64,000 bases of DNA from NCBI GenBank assembly GCA_951799405.1, contig OX637351.1, positions 7,534,251 through 7,598,250 of the forward strand, in the 5' to 3' direction. This stretch comes from Agapetus fuscipes. Its lineage: Eukaryota > Arthropoda > Insecta > Trichoptera > Glossosomatidae. The notes below the pieces were generated by a model that worked only from the letters and a program-made list of their open reading frames with translations, did no database searches and was not told the DNA's origin. The position numbers and the translations under genes are program-made. Shown here one piece after another: positions 22,246 through 32,850 of this stretch (position 1 is the stretch's first letter; each line of letters begins with the position of its first letter).

Positions 22246-22539
22246 GTGTGGATCGCTTACTATTGGAGTCCTTTTGTATACTAGAGCAACGTATGGATGC
22301 GTAGAATAATGTATCTGTGTATTGTTCTATTATGTCTGCAATATTATATGTATTGTGACGTGTTGGTGTCTCACTGTCAGTCTTGTACATACTTGTTAAA
22401 TAAATAAATCTCAACAGGTAGGTCTTGAGATTTCTCCCATCGGAGCGCATCGAGTTCAAAGTGTGTACGATGGTCCACAAAGCTCTATTTAGAAAAACAC
22501 CCAAATAGATTTAATCAAACCAGTCACCCTCGGCAAAAA

Positions 22540-22805
22540 AGCCTAACACTGCGCTCGGCTGAAACCGGAGCCAAATCAAAGATTGAAGAACCGATAAGAA
22601 GAGTTAACACAATCTTTGGAGAGCGTGCATTTGCAGTTGCTGATCCTCTAGCCTGGAACCACCTGCCACATCATGTGAGAGAGCTAGAGGACCATGGAAA
22701 GTTCCGAAATGCACTGAAACAAGCAAATTTCTGGCATCATTTGCACAAGCGCCCTTGGAGTGACTACATCACGAAACGGCGCTATAAAGAAATCATCAAC
22801 TCATC
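22540..22805 (+). pseudogene. CR1-like LINE C-terminal fragment
   Basis: LRSAETGAKSKIEEPIRRVN, then TIFGERAFAVADPLAWNHLP, HHVRELEDHGKFRNALKQAN and FWHHLHKRPWSDYITKR. This is the same 'F..RAF.va.p.aWN.LP' C-terminal signature as 1-245, in opposite orientation. It ends about 50 bases from exon 9. Confidence 0.7.
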
Positions 22806-22853
22806 ATCATCATCTCCCATTGTCTTCCCCTGTCTTGGACGTTTAGTGGTTAC

Positions 22854-23064
22854 CTCTCTTCCTGACGTTGAAGCAGGTCTCGCTGATGTGTGAGATGGGC
22901 AGCGGCTCCTCCGTGATGAAGAGCACCCTGTCCCGGGACACGGTGGCGAACAGCAGCAGGTCGCTGAACAGCAGCGCCCAGAAGGGGCGCACCGTGCGGC
23001 CCTCCACCCTGCACAGGTCCCCCCCAAAGATCCACTGTCTCCCCGGCTTGGACAGGACAAAGGG
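22854..23064 (-). CDS. RhoGEF exon 9: PH domain, first part
   Basis: The acceptor actatttccag precedes 23,064 and the donor GTAACCACT follows 22,854. The exon opens PFVLSKPGRQWIFGGDLCRV, then RPFWALLFSDLLLFATVSRD, the 'k.r.vfLFsDlLl.tk' strand typical of PH domains that follow DH, then RVLFITEEPLPISHISETC. It ends with one base of a split codon (FNVRKR + G), which fits the next exon. In DH-PH proteins this domain helps position the GTPase and contacts phosphoinositides. Confidence 0.92.
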
Positions 23065-23099
23065 CTGGAAATAGTGAACACCCTCTAAAGTTAGTAAAA

Positions 23100-23960
23100 A
23101 TGGAAACGGCATTCACTTGTGATATCTGTGGACTAGAAATTATTTTAATGAAAATAGACATTATATATCTGTTTCAACCTACTTAGAAAAATGGTCATTA
23201 GTAAGAAAGAGAACAAAGAACTTCACAGTTGCATTTCCATGTGTACAAAAAAACTTGGGCGAATGTGAAATTTTTTCTAGAAAGGTGACAGCATTGCCGC
23301 GTGTGAATTTCAGCAATGCGGTATATAATTTTTAATCAATTTTGTACCGGGTTTTGACCGTTGTCCATATTTTTGCTGGTTTTCTTCTTTTTTCTTTTTC
23401 TTCTTTATAGATCTTTCTTGAAGACTTTCAGCTGACTTTTTGTCTCCTCTGTGGGCGACTTCTTCGAAGTTCTGCTCGCTTTTCAGGTCTGAACGAACGG
23501 TGGTGTCTTTTTATTCGTAGATTCTAAAGGGGGTGTGGCTTAATTGTTAGGTATAAAACTCTTTCATAATTTCAATTGTACTCAACCAGGTTTTGTTTAG
23601 TTTCAGGCACTCTTCTTTCCTGTTAAAATTTTTATTTTTATAAATTTCGATGGCTTCTCTTTATAGCCGTGCATAATATCCACGAGCCTTTGCAATTATT
23701 TTGGTGTCACAGCAAGATAGAATTTAGCAAGATAGAAGATAAAATTGATGAATTTTAAAGAATAATGGCATTACTTTTAAGACAATATGGCATGTGTTGT
23801 AGTAATTGAGTATCAAAACACTAGTGGGGTAAAGTGAGTGGCAAAGTGGCAGTGAGTTTTTACAGTATGGGTGGTCAGTCTCATACCAACCTATAAGTCA
23901 AGGAATAAGTGACAAAAAATGTAAATTGATTCATTATCAAGTAAAGGTACACTGTAATTA
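23100..23960. other. intron with one dispersed repeat
   Basis: 23,122-23,250 contains a sequence found again at 25,356-25,790 (interrupted) and, inverted, at 41,040-41,165: GACTAGAAATTATTTT, TCTGTTTCAACCTACTT, AATGGTCATTAGTAAGAAAG, CTTCACAGTTGCATTTCCAT. The family is not identified. Nothing else recognised. Confidence 0.5.
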
Positions 23961-23961
23961 C

Positions 23962-24075
23962 CTTGCATCTAGTGAAGACCAATCTGCTCTCCAGGTCTGC
24001 CACGGACAGCAGAGGTCTTCCTTCTCCCAGCGGCCCCATCAGACCAGCACCAGCCGTCACATCAGCATACGCATT
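23962..24075 (-). CDS. RhoGEF exon 8: DH-PH linker
   Basis: The acceptor tgtcttccag precedes 24,075 and the donor GTAATTACAG follows 23,962; 38 codons, phase 0 on both sides. It reads NAYADVTAGAGLMGPLGEGR and then ends SVADLESRLVFTRCK. This bridges the last DH helix and the first PH strand; the final RLVFTRCK joins PFVLSKPGRQW of the next exon to form the PH opening. It is short and has no catalytic motif, but phase and hydrophobicity fit on both sides. Confidence 0.88.
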
Positions 24076-24079
24076 CTGG

Positions 24080-25015
24080 AAGACAAAAGAACAAAAACAT
24101 CAGAGACCTAATGGTGCAGAGGACTAGAAGATAAAAAAAACAGGCACATAAAAAATGTGTGCGCCGACCCTCATGGGAACTTGTGGAAATTTCGGCGTGA
24201 GCGCAGCAAACTCAACAGCTATAAATATTACGTCACGTCTCCAGACACGCCAGATACGCCCAGATTACCGAGTGGACAACATCTCCCCGAGCTCCAGCTT
24301 CCAGTCGAGATGCGCATCTCCTGTACACCTCAGCAGCTTCACTACCCTCACTTCATCTACACAGTAGATGACTTCAAGACCTTCTCGCCTTTAACGGATG
24401 TTGAGGGTTCTGGCTTCTTTTTGTAATTTTCTTGATATTATTTAGTGGACTGTAGGTTTAAGTTTGTTGAGTGAAATGTGTAATTAAATTTCACTTTTTA
24501 CTTTTTAACTTTGTAAAAACTTTTTTATTGCACAGAATATAAAATGACATGTTGTCCAGTTGAAATCAAAATTGGAATAGACAGAATCACAGAGGACAGA
24601 ATCACAGACAGAATCAAAGACAAAGATAAATTAGATCCTGTTAGACAGTGAATGGGTGACATCTGTTGGTTTTTGGAGAAGTTAAATGTAAATATTTATT
24701 GATAAGAATTGACACTTACAAATAATATGAAAGATTACCAACAGGTGTCAGTGTAGCAAAAAAGGCTTAACAACGGACTTGGGAAATCCGTCTCCAGCAG
24801 TACACACTGCTCACAACACAGTACAAAGGTCCTTCTCAGGACCACGCTCATTTTTTCTCAAAAGTTACGTGGTTCTCATCCTTCTTCATTACAAAGGTCC
24901 TTGTTAGGGCCATTCTTAATTTTATTCAAAATATGCTCAGCTTTTGGTACGCATGCTCAGCTTTTTAGCTTGTAAGATAGTCATGCTACTGGATGGCACA
25001 TCTGTGTACGTGGCT
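24080..25015. other. intron, no supported feature
   Basis: A plus-strand open frame at 24,157-24,426 begins MCADPHGNLWKFRRERS; it has no neighbour exon and no motif I recognise, so it is not called. 24,590-24,650 is a short simple repeat (CAGAATCACAGA units). Confidence 0.4.
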
Positions 25016-25018
25016 CAC

Positions 25019-25228
25019 CTGCAGATCGCTGACCAGCCTGCCCAGCGGCTTGCTATCCTGGTGGCCGGGCGGCACCGTGGCTCTGGCCGCCCTCAGCAGC
25101 CGCAGCAGCTCCCTGAACTGCTCCAGCGGCTTGTGCACCAGCTGCGTGACGTCAGGGCGCCTACGCGGGACTGCGGGCTCCGTGCACAGACGCACAAACC
25201 CTCCCCCTTGTTGCCGAGACTTCTGCAC
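25019..25228 (-). CDS. RhoGEF exon 7: conserved region 3 of DH domain
   Basis: The acceptor ttacatttcag precedes 25,228 and the donor GTGAGCCACG follows 25,019; it is 70 codons in phase 0. VQKSRQQGGGFVRLCTEP leads into VTQLVHKPLEQFRELLRLLR, which corresponds to the DH core 'L..llikPlQRi.rY.lLl..ll', then TVPPGHQDSKPLGRLVSDLQ, the 'tp..hpD...l..a...i' helix. In most family members the core has QR and RY where this one has EQ and RE. That departure is on the GTPase-facing helix and may alter activity or specificity. Confidence 0.92.
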
Positions 25229-25355
25229 CTGAAATGTAAAACAGATCACTTGTATTTGTACTTACTTGAATTCAGTAAGTGCCAGTGCTATAAATGACAA
25301 GACTTGTACCATAAACAAAAAAAGGGTGGTCCAACTTGAAAAACCATGGACTTCT

Positions 25356-26000
25356 GATATCTGTGGGCTAGAAATTATTTTCACAAAAATAAACATTATA
25401 TATTGATACCCTCTCTTCAAAAATGAGGAAGACTTGGTTGAATGATTTTTTTACTTCTTTATTTTCTCTTTTTACAGACAGAATCGGTCTTCGGGCCAAC
25501 AGGCCGACAAACCTTGTGACGACGAAATCACTTTTTATTACAATAAAACACAAAAAAAAATTAACAGTAAATCCGGCTCGGCCGGTGTCTTGCCGAACGC
25601 CGGCCAATCAGCGTGTAGGGTTAAGTTTTGTCAAGGAGTTCGACGGATGGCGAAATTCAGGGCCTGCACAAAAAAAGTGTGCCGTATCAATATCTGTTAC
25701 AACTTACTTACTTACGAAAATGGTCATAAGTAAGAAAGAGAACAATAAACTTCACAGTTGTATTTCCATGAGTACAAAGAAACTCAGGAAACGCAACTAA
25801 AAAGCCAACTAAGCTACACATATAGGGTAACTTCTTGCTGCGTTATCCCCGAAGGGTTTCACGTGTGGCGAGTTTCACCCATGTCTACAATGGGCTTCTT
25901 CAGCGTGAAGTGTGATGATGAGTATGATCTTGATGAAAACTGTGATGAAAGTGTGTGTACACTCGGGGTTTAAAAGTGAAAAATGATGACACTCTGCATA
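25356..26000. repeat. mosaic of dispersed repeats
   Basis: 25,356-25,415 and 25,685-25,785 are two halves of the repeat noted at 23,122, split by about 270 bp of unrelated sequence (a GC-richer block around 25,480-25,630) that may be an insertion. 25,800-25,870 is a SINE-B end (AACTAAGCTACACATATAGG). 25,880-25,990 matches 825-850 and 1,230-1,310. Confidence 0.45.
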
Positions 26001-26304
26001 TGAGTTGTGTTGTGGAGCAGCGACATCTGTTTATTTTGCATGTGAAACTGTGGGGTATAACAGCAAGCCATCTTGCTTCTACAAGTATGTGTTTGTCAGT
26101 TAAAAAGCGCCATCTATGAATTTCATTGTGAAACTTGGAATATTAAGGGAAAATACATACCTGTATCACTTCTTCTACATTTCATTATTACTGGCCGTGT
26201 CCCGGTTTTTGGCCAGGCGCTTGGATCTTCTTTGGGCTAACTAGACGTTGAAGTGAGGAGGGTGGTTTGAGTTATAACAATATCATACAAAGGTGGTGAT
26301 TTAC

Positions 26305-26463
26305 CAGCACGCAGTCGGCCCTCTTGAGCCCGTTGCAGTAGGTCTTATAGAGGGAGATGATGCTGGGCATCTTGGCCAGGTAGGTGCTGGCCACCAGGTG
26401 GGTCTGGATCTCTCCCTCTTCCGTCACCAGCTGCTCCAGGATGTCCTCGGAGAGCCGCAACAG
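26305..26463 (-). CDS. RhoGEF exon 6: middle of DH domain
   Basis: The acceptor gtgttccag precedes 26,463 and the donor GTAAATCACC follows 26,305; it is 53 codons in phase 0. LLRLSEDILEQLVTEEGEIQ and then ASTYLAKMPSIISLYKTYCN match the DH 'l...f...l......iG.vfl.....l..Y..Yc.n' region (conserved region 2). The upstream open frame continues into a simple repeat (His-Asp-Arg-Thr runs) that is intron, so the acceptor at 26,463 sets the true border. Confidence 0.92.
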
Positions 26464-26539
26464 CTGGAACACATGGACAAATAGATTGAATGACTTTAAA
26501 GATGGACAGATGCGATGTGAATGCGATGACAATGACAAA

Positions 26540-26690
26540 ACATAACAAAATGATGTCATGTGATGTTTTGTCATAGGGATGTTTTGTGATTGTGATGTTT
26601 TGTCATATGTTGTTCTGTCATGTGTCGTTCTGTCATGGGTCGTTCTGTCATGGGTTGTTATGTCATGTGTCATTTTTTCACTGTGTCAAA
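26540..26690. repeat. simple repeat, TGTCATG-type
   Basis: Degenerate units around GTTCTGTCATGGGTCGTTCT. They create a His/Asp/Thr/Arg repeat in the minus frame upstream of exon 6, which is intronic. Confidence 0.7.
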
Positions 26691-26944
26691 CCATTATACC
26701 GTTCCTTAAGTGCTTGTTTGTCTTATGTCTAAACTAGAAACTAGAAATTTATTGTAAAAATCTATAAAACAACTCTCACAGTATCGTGTTGTACATTTTT
26801 TTTCAGATGGTGAAGAATGTGATTACTAAGACAATTTCATTCAGAGGTCATCTTTGAATCAAATGGTGCATAAGCCAAACAAGCACTGGGGAGACGCTAT
26901 GTCTACAATCTTTAAATGTCAATTTATCTTTACAGTTTGGATTA

Positions 26945-27250
26945 AAGATTATGCGGGAGGGTGTCAGAAGGGATTTCCTGTTCCGGTGTCTATTTCAAGC
27001 CCAAAATAAATAACGGCCCTCGCATGGAATGCAAGCACTCTACCAACTGGGCTATCGACCGGACTACTCAGCCTTCATAAAAAATGAGAACCAGCCCCCC
27101 CAGCATCTGGAAAACCCCCACTTCTTTTGAAAGTGGTTGGGGTGAGGCCGGCCCCCTTATCCGAACAATTAAATAGGTCTCAAATCCCCACATGCCACCC
27201 CTTCGGGTGTAACGCAGGCAAGAAGCTATACTATATGCGTAGCTTAGTTA
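26945..27250. repeat. rearranged SINE-B
   Basis: The head lies inverted (GCATGGAATGCAAGCACTCT then TACCAACTGGGCTATCGACC) relative to the plus-strand body (AGCCTTCATAAAAAATGAGA, AAAGTGGTTGGGGTGAGGCC, GAAGCTATACTATATGCGTA). The two parts have been joined by an inversion. Confidence 0.65.
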
Positions 27251-27367
27251 CATTACATTACAACATTTGACTTTGTGGAAAGTGAAGCCAAAACGTTAGT
27301 CCATGCGTCAACTCTGCGAAAGTGTTTGGTGAGCGTGCTTTTGCAGTGGTGGCTATTATTATTGTAC

Positions 27368-27592
27368 CTCTTCGCAGTTCTGGAACAGCAGCTTGTGCTC
27401 GGCGGGAGTCATGATGTCCGTCCTGCTGGCGAGCGGGGTGAGGTAGCGCTCCACGCCGAAGTGCAGGCTCTGCGCGTAGTGCTGCTCCCTGGTCACCACA
27501 GCGTGCAGGGCGCGCGCATGCTCGGGGGCTGCGGCGCTCATGCAGCCCGAGGTGGCCACCAGCGCGCTGCTGCCTCCCAGGGCAGTGAGGCT
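27368..27592 (-). CDS. RhoGEF exon 5: start of DH (RhoGEF) domain
   Basis: The acceptor gatcttgcag precedes 27,592 and the donor GTACAATA follows 27,368. It is 75 codons in phase 0 at both ends. The text AVVTREQHYAQSLHFGVERY followed by LTPLASRTDIMTPAEHKLLF fits conserved region 1 of DH domains: the Glu-x-x-Tyr pattern (here EQHY) in the first helix contacts the GTPase switch I in known structures, followed by the 'L.pl......is..e...lF.n.eel' segment. A 20-residue Ala/Ser-rich lead (SLTALGGSSALVATSGCMSA) joins it to the PDZ linker. Confidence 0.92.
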
Positions 27593-27841
27593 CTGCAAGA
27601 TCATAACACACATGTGATAATTACTTATATATTGTCACCTTTAAGGTAATCTGTTGGCATTTTTAAGGGAGCACTGAAACGGCACCTTTACAAAACATCT
27701 CATTCATAATTTGGAGGGCCCTTGAGGTGTGACACACACAATAACGGTGCTCTTTTGTCATGTAGAAAATAAAAAATAAAGAAATCGTCCTCCTATATAC
27801 ATAACACTGAATAAATGCTGATTAACTGATTTGAGAAATCG

Positions 27842-28140
27842 GGACCGGTCCGTAGTCCAGTGCTAACACTTCGGACTCTCGAATGGAAGGTTGTGGGTTC
27901 GAATCCCGACGGAGCACAAAAAACATACCATCTATATTTTCAAATTTTCTCTTCGCTGGGTTGAAAAATTCAGAAAACCTTTACCAAAGACCAGTCACTA
28001 AAGGTCCATCCAGCCTTACAGCAACTGGGTCTTGCTTGAGAATTGGCGCTTTCTATAGCGACGACCAAGCTCGTAAACACCTTTGCGGGACTACAACAAG
28101 TGTCATAGACCCCTAGAGTAACTGAAATCTAGGGAGGCTC
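27842..28140 (+). repeat. SINE-A copy
   Basis: GGACCGGTCCGTAGTCCAGT head with GGGTTCGAATCCC box B and full body to CTAGGGAGGCTCCCC. It runs into the foldback at 28,146. Confidence 0.75.
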
Positions 28141-28145
28141 CCCAA

Positions 28146-28465
28146 TTCTTGAAAGTCTTGGGGGTCTATGTCACTCTGGAAGGGTGCCGCAGAGGTATTG
28201 CTTGTGTTGTTGCTTCTATCGTGAGGTGCTGCAAGGAAGTGGCGATTGCCAAACTGCCCGTTTATGGAATGATCTACCAGTATCTGGGTTGCCTTCCCAA
28301 TTTAATCCAGTTTTATTCAAAACCAACATCAATCACCACTTCCTTGCAGCGCCTCACGACAGAAGCAACAACTCAAGCAACATCACTGCGGCACCCTTCC
28401 AGGGTGACATAGACCCCCAAGACTTTCAAGAATTGGGGAGCCTCCCGCACAGGATTCCTTAAAAA
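28146..28465. repeat. foldback: inverted 100-bp arms around a CR1-like tail
   Basis: The left arm (CTTGAAAGTCTTGGGGGTCT onward) is repeated inverted at 28,336-28,437 with roughly one change in ten to fifteen. The 85-bp loop encodes RLWNDLPVSGLPSQFNPVLF and FKTNINHHF, a CR1-type C terminus. One arm alone recurs at 39,115-39,210. Confidence 0.7.
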
Positions 28466-28724
28466 AAAAAAAGATACTCACTCTTTTGATGATTTCCTTA
28501 ATTTCTAAGGATTTCATGTCTTGTATGAAAATTGAAAGATACGTATTTCAAAGCCACTTTTATTTACTTAAAGCATTGACTTTAAGTGTAAATTGCATAA
28601 GTCGAGCTATTTTTATTTAGAAATAATATTTTATTTTTCTCCATGGAATTTTAATGTTCGATGGCTTTCTTTTTCTCCATGGAGTTACCTTCTGAAAAAA
28701 ATCACCCTTCGCCCCTGGTATGTA

Positions 28725-28970
28725 TCTAATCTAAATCTAAGTTGCAAAGATAATATGTATCATCTGAGATTCATATTAAATGCATTCCCACAAGCAGCTC
28801 GCTCACACATGCCGCATGTGGACCTACAATATAAAAAACTCAATCTCAAATGAACGTAAGCCCTGCAACTCTTGCCGACCTTCCCTGAAACAGGGGTGAC
28901 ATTGGCAAAGTGAACCATTTTTTACAGTATAGGTGGTCAGCCTCATACCAACCTATAAGTCAAGGAATGT
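28725..28970 (-). repeat. LINE family 2 3' UTR copy
   Basis: On the minus strand CTTGACTTATAGGTTGGTAT, CACCCCTGTTTCAGGGAAGG, GCATGTGTGAGCGAGCTG, ending GCAACTTAGATTTAGATTAG. There is no ORF portion. Confidence 0.75.
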
Positions 28971-29033
28971 ATCAATGCAGTAATTTTAGTAATTTAGTTT
29001 CTGCTCCTCTATTCAATGGAAGACGAGCTCCAG

Positions 29034-29720
29034 TGTTATGTTATTTTAAAATAACATATAAAAAACAATCTCAAAGCGTACAGTGTGTTTTGTGGGCCGA
29101 ACGGAGCCGAACGGTCACGGAAGCGGCCGAACTGCGCCGTGTGATCTGATCGGGCCGTCGGTCATCAGTTCCCGGCAAGATATCAACCGATTAAGACGTC
29201 AGCGACCAAGCACTAAGCGGTGCAAGAGGGGGCACTACAATGGAGCTCCCCCCTCCCCATCTACTTGGAATTCCTGCCAGCAAGGCACCCGCCTTGTGGA
29301 CCAGAGGCATAGGAGACATAGTGCATAGGAGCGCCCACCCAGGGGCTCCAACGTGTGGAGGCGTCCGCCTCGTGAACCGCCGCTAACCTGGGGCGCTGCC
29401 CCAGGCCTTCCGTGCGGAGCTCCAGCCAACGGAATAGGGAGTGTTCTAGTGACAACCTGCAGGTCGTGCTATTCCCTAAATTCCCCTTTTTCCCCATATT
29501 AGTAAAGTAAATAAACCCTTATTTGTTCATGTTAAGCTTATCTTATACAACCTTACCAAAGTACAAGTAAGCAACCGAAAGAAAGAACCCCACGCCCTGA
29601 GAGTGATGCTGATGAGAGCTAGCCGGATGTAAGTATCCTGGAGATACCTTTCAATCTAAACATAGCACCAGGTCGAAGGAGAACATCTTGGTTTGAGTAA
29701 CTGAGACAGTAGTTTGGCAG
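29034..29720 (+). mobile_element. possible LTR-element remnant
   Basis: A GC-richer block within AT-rich intron. It has CCGAACGG direct repeats near 29,095-29,130 (GCCGAACGGAGCCGAACGG) and AATAAACCCTTATTTG near 29,510, as in LTR polyadenylation regions. No reverse transcriptase, integrase or clear terminal TG/CA pair was seen, so the class is a guess. Confidence 0.25.
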
Positions 29721-29724
29721 AAGC

Positions 29725-30835
29725 ACAATATCCCACTTTTGTGCTGCAGTATCGAAGGTGCAAATTACTATGATGATTGATAATCTTCACTCAAGAGGCA
29801 CAAGAAGATTAAAAAGAAGAAATTGCTTAGGGCCTGTTGCACCAAACTCCAATCAGACAAAATCACAAGTAAGTGCGATTTCTCCCAACAAATCGAAAAT
29901 TTGGTTGCATATACGTAAATCAGCTGATGTACATCATCTTTCCTGTTCAAATTCCATCATATTATTACCCACTTCCGAGAAATATTTAACCGAGGTCCTT
30001 ACCAGAACTAAGCAATCAAATTTGATGTGTCAATCAAATATTGATTGGAGGTTGGTGCAACAGGCCCTTAATAAATGGTAAAAGTGGACGGATGATAAAA
30101 ATAATAACAAAACAATGAAAAAGTTAAGGTTTATTTAAATAAATAAAAATAAAACACAAACAGACAAAACATATTGTACAAAAAATCAAAAGAAAATTAA
30201 ATAAACAAACAACTTACAGAAATAAATAATATAAAACTAAGTAACAAAAACCTAATTGTTGCTAACAAGATAAAAAAGTAAGGAATCGTTAAAAATAAGG
30301 AAAAATACTTATAGTTTTTAACGAGTATGATAACTTAATGGGTTTTTTGAAAAACTGATCTTTCCTGTTTAAAAAACATTCTCAAAAATTGAAAAACTAC
30401 ATCTTTAAAAACAGAATGGCAAAAAAAATAAAAATTGAAAGTAAGTAATTTACAAAAATGTAAAACAAGAAAAAATTAAGTTAAATAAAAAAAAAAAAAT
30501 TACAATCCAAGTTTAGAAGATAAAATTTAACTAGAATTCTTTTTTTAAAATAAGTAATATTTTGAAAATATCAAAAAATTTAAGACTGGCCAAAAAATTT
30601 TTATTTTACTTTTTAAAATAAAAACCTTAAGACTAGATAATGCTTACGAAAATACAAAATAAGATTAAAATAAATTAAGGAACATTGTTTAGATTTTATA
30701 AAATAGGATTAAATTTAATTTAGAAGGGGGGACCAATGGAGTCGGCACTTTTACAAAAATCCTTTAGCAGGATGATGTCATAAAAAAATTAGATCGTAGA
30801 TAATCAGGGACGTATATTTTTATTATTAATTTACA
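29725..30835. other. AT-rich intron, no feature seen
   Basis: Long A-rich and AAAT-rich stretches. A short near-repeat is CAGGCCCTTAATAAATGG at 30,060 with GGGCCTGTTGCACCAAACTC at 29,830, a possible end pair of a 230-bp MITE (GGCCTGTTGCACCAA against TTGGTGCAACAGGCC). Confidence 0.45.
29831..30068. mobile_element. MITE-like element with GGGCCTGTTGCACCAA ends
   Basis: GGGCCTGTTGCACCAA at 29,831 is matched inverted by TTGGTGCAACAGGCCC at 30,053-30,068; inside, AATCAGACAAAATCA near the left mirrors TTGATGTGTCAATCA-like text at the right. GGGCCTGTTGCACCA ends are common in PIF/Harbinger-type MITEs of insects, stated from memory. TTA follows the right end (TTAATAAA) and GCTTA precedes the left, so a TTA target duplication is plausible. 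Confidence 0.6.
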
Positions 30836-30984
30836 GCATAGTCTGGTCAATAGCTAAGTTGATAAATGTTTACATTCAACGGCTGAAAGCTAGGGTTCGA
30901 TCTCTACCAACAGTGTCAGGAATGATTTCATATTTCAATGTTTATTTTAAACCAAAAATGAAAATAACAGTAACGTTACACCCT

Positions 30985-31440
30985 GCAACTCTTGCCATTC
31001 ATCCCTGATTTCCTTCCATTTTAGATTTGGGTTTGTATGTTGTAGGTTCACATGCGGCATGTGCAAGCGCGAACTTGTACGTGTCTGGTTGTGAAAATAC
31101 ATGTAATGTGAATCTCCAATGGAACATATCTTTGCAACTTACTCGTGTAGATTAGATTAGATCAAATTAGACAGCGTCAGGACTGTGGTGGGCAAATTCA
31201 GAACTAAGGTCCTTAGTAACTAATCTAATCTAATCTAATCTAAGCTGCAAAGATATATTTCATTTAATATTTATATTAAATGCATTCCCACAAGCAGATA
31301 TGTATAATTTTGCGCTAACACATGCCGCATGTGGACCTACAATATAAAAATCCAATCTCAAATGAACATAAGCCTTGCAACTCTTGCCGTCCTTCCCTGA
31401 AACAGGGGTGACATTGGCAAAGTGAACCATTCAACCAATA
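30985..31440. repeat. two LINE family 2 3' UTR copies, tail to tail
   Basis: 30,985-31,170 runs on the plus strand and ends TAGATTAGATTAGATCAAAT; 31,215-31,440 runs on the minus strand, its tail being TAATCTAATCTAATCTAATC. The tails face each other across about 45 bp. A degenerate SINE-B lies just before (30,837-30,975). Confidence 0.75.
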
Positions 31441-31794
31441 GCAAGTACCCAGAAACCTGGCTAAGTGACATCACATTTTTTTCACATATTTAAATGCGCA
31501 GACTCCATTATCAAAAAATATATTAAATTTTCTTACAAAATAATTCACTAAAAAATTGTCTAAATGTAATTTTTCATAAATTAGAGGGCACCGAAAAGTG
31601 TGTAAATTTTTCTATTTAAAAAAAAAACAAACAAATATTATTAATTAAAAACATATTTTTTTGTATGAAAAAATGCATGAAATGATTAAAAATTAAACTA
31701 TGATTTGTACAAGAGAAAAATACAGTGAACAAAAGTACACAAAACATTTTATAAATATACAAAAAATATATAACTCCTATAGAACCAAAGACGG

Positions 31795-32000
31795 TACTTG
31801 TGATTGTATGCAGCGGCCATTCTAGGAGTGGCCTGTACCTCTGCAGATGTGCCTCCACTTTGTTCTGTCCTTGTCCTTCTTTCATCTTTTCTACACTCAT
31901 CACTCTCTTCATGTATACTCTCCTCTTTTTCTCAATCTGCAGGTTCCAGTCATTTACAATCTCCAGAAGCGCTATTCTGCTAAATTCCTTACAACCTTAA
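31795..32000 (-). pseudogene. LINE family 1-like C-terminal fragment
   Basis: The minus strand encodes MKRVMSVEKMKEGQGQNKVE, compared with MKKVMDMNELKEVCKDRKKW at 47.3 kb, and GTGGCCACTCC-type 3' end at 31,815-31,835. Heavily decayed. Confidence 0.5.
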
Positions 32001-32439
32001 GACGACGAGCTGGCGATTTGTGTCCAAAAATAAGGCGTACAGTGATTTTTTATCTATGGAGTTCTTTCGCAAGCGCTAGCAATCTCCGACTTGTATTGAT
32101 ATCCAAAGTGTTAGGAAATCAGCAGAATAGCGCTTTAATACCATCCAGAAAGAAGAAAGAGACTGCCTAAAGGTATTGGAGATGAGGATTTGGAGAAAGA
32201 TAACCAAGGCATCATGGGTAGAAGAGAAGTCCAATGAAAAGGCGTTGCAGAAAGTAGAAGGAAGGAGAGAGCTTATAAGGCACATTTTATAGAAATAAAC
32301 CAAGCTAATAGGACACTAGATTAGACATAGCACCTTTATTAGCAACATCTTTGAAGGAAAAATCTTTGGAGACAAGCAAGAGGTCGCCTAAGAACTTTAT
32401 ACTTCCAGGATTTAAAGTGGCTCATGGATGTCTCGTCCT

Positions 32440-32850
32440 ATTCGCAGTTTAAAAGGATGGCAACCAACAGAGACAGATGGCTGGCATAACAAGGCACTGC
32501 CTTTACAAGAAGATGGCAACCAACAGAGACAGATGGCTGGCACAACAAGGCACTGCCTTTACAAGAAGATGGCAACCAGCAAGACTGATAGCTGGCATAA
32601 CAAGGCACTGACTTTACAAGAGAATGGCGACCAATAGAGACAGATGGCTGGCACAACAAGGCACTTTCTTTACAAGAGGATGGCGACCAACAGAGACAGA
32701 TGGCTGGCACAACAAGGCACTTTCTTTACAAGAGGATGGCAAGCAACAGAGACAGATGGCTGGCACAACAAGGTACTGCCTTTACAAGAGGATGGCGACC
32801 AACAAGACAGATAGCTATCATAACAAGACACTGCCTTTACAAGATGATGA
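32440..32850 (+). repeat. tandem array, 56-bp unit, about 7 copies
   Basis: GATGGCAACCAACAGAGACA / GATGGCTGGCACAACAAGGC / ACTGCCTTTACAAGA repeats every 56 bases, more divergent than the 102-bp array. 56 is not a multiple of three, so open frames across it are accidental. Confidence 0.88.

Noticed and set aside
24157..24426. 89-codon plus-strand frame in the intron between exons 7 and 8
   Set aside because: No motif recognised, no splice partners and no start context; could be a decayed transposon.
26464..26673. Repeat-rich N terminus (His-Asp-Arg-Thr) of the frame over exon 6
   Set aside because: It is a simple repeat in the intron; the acceptor at 26,463 gives the DH frame in phase.
31140..31250. 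Telomere-like repeat (TTAGATTAGA)
   Set aside because: The insect telomere unit is TTAGG. These runs are LINE family 2 tails.
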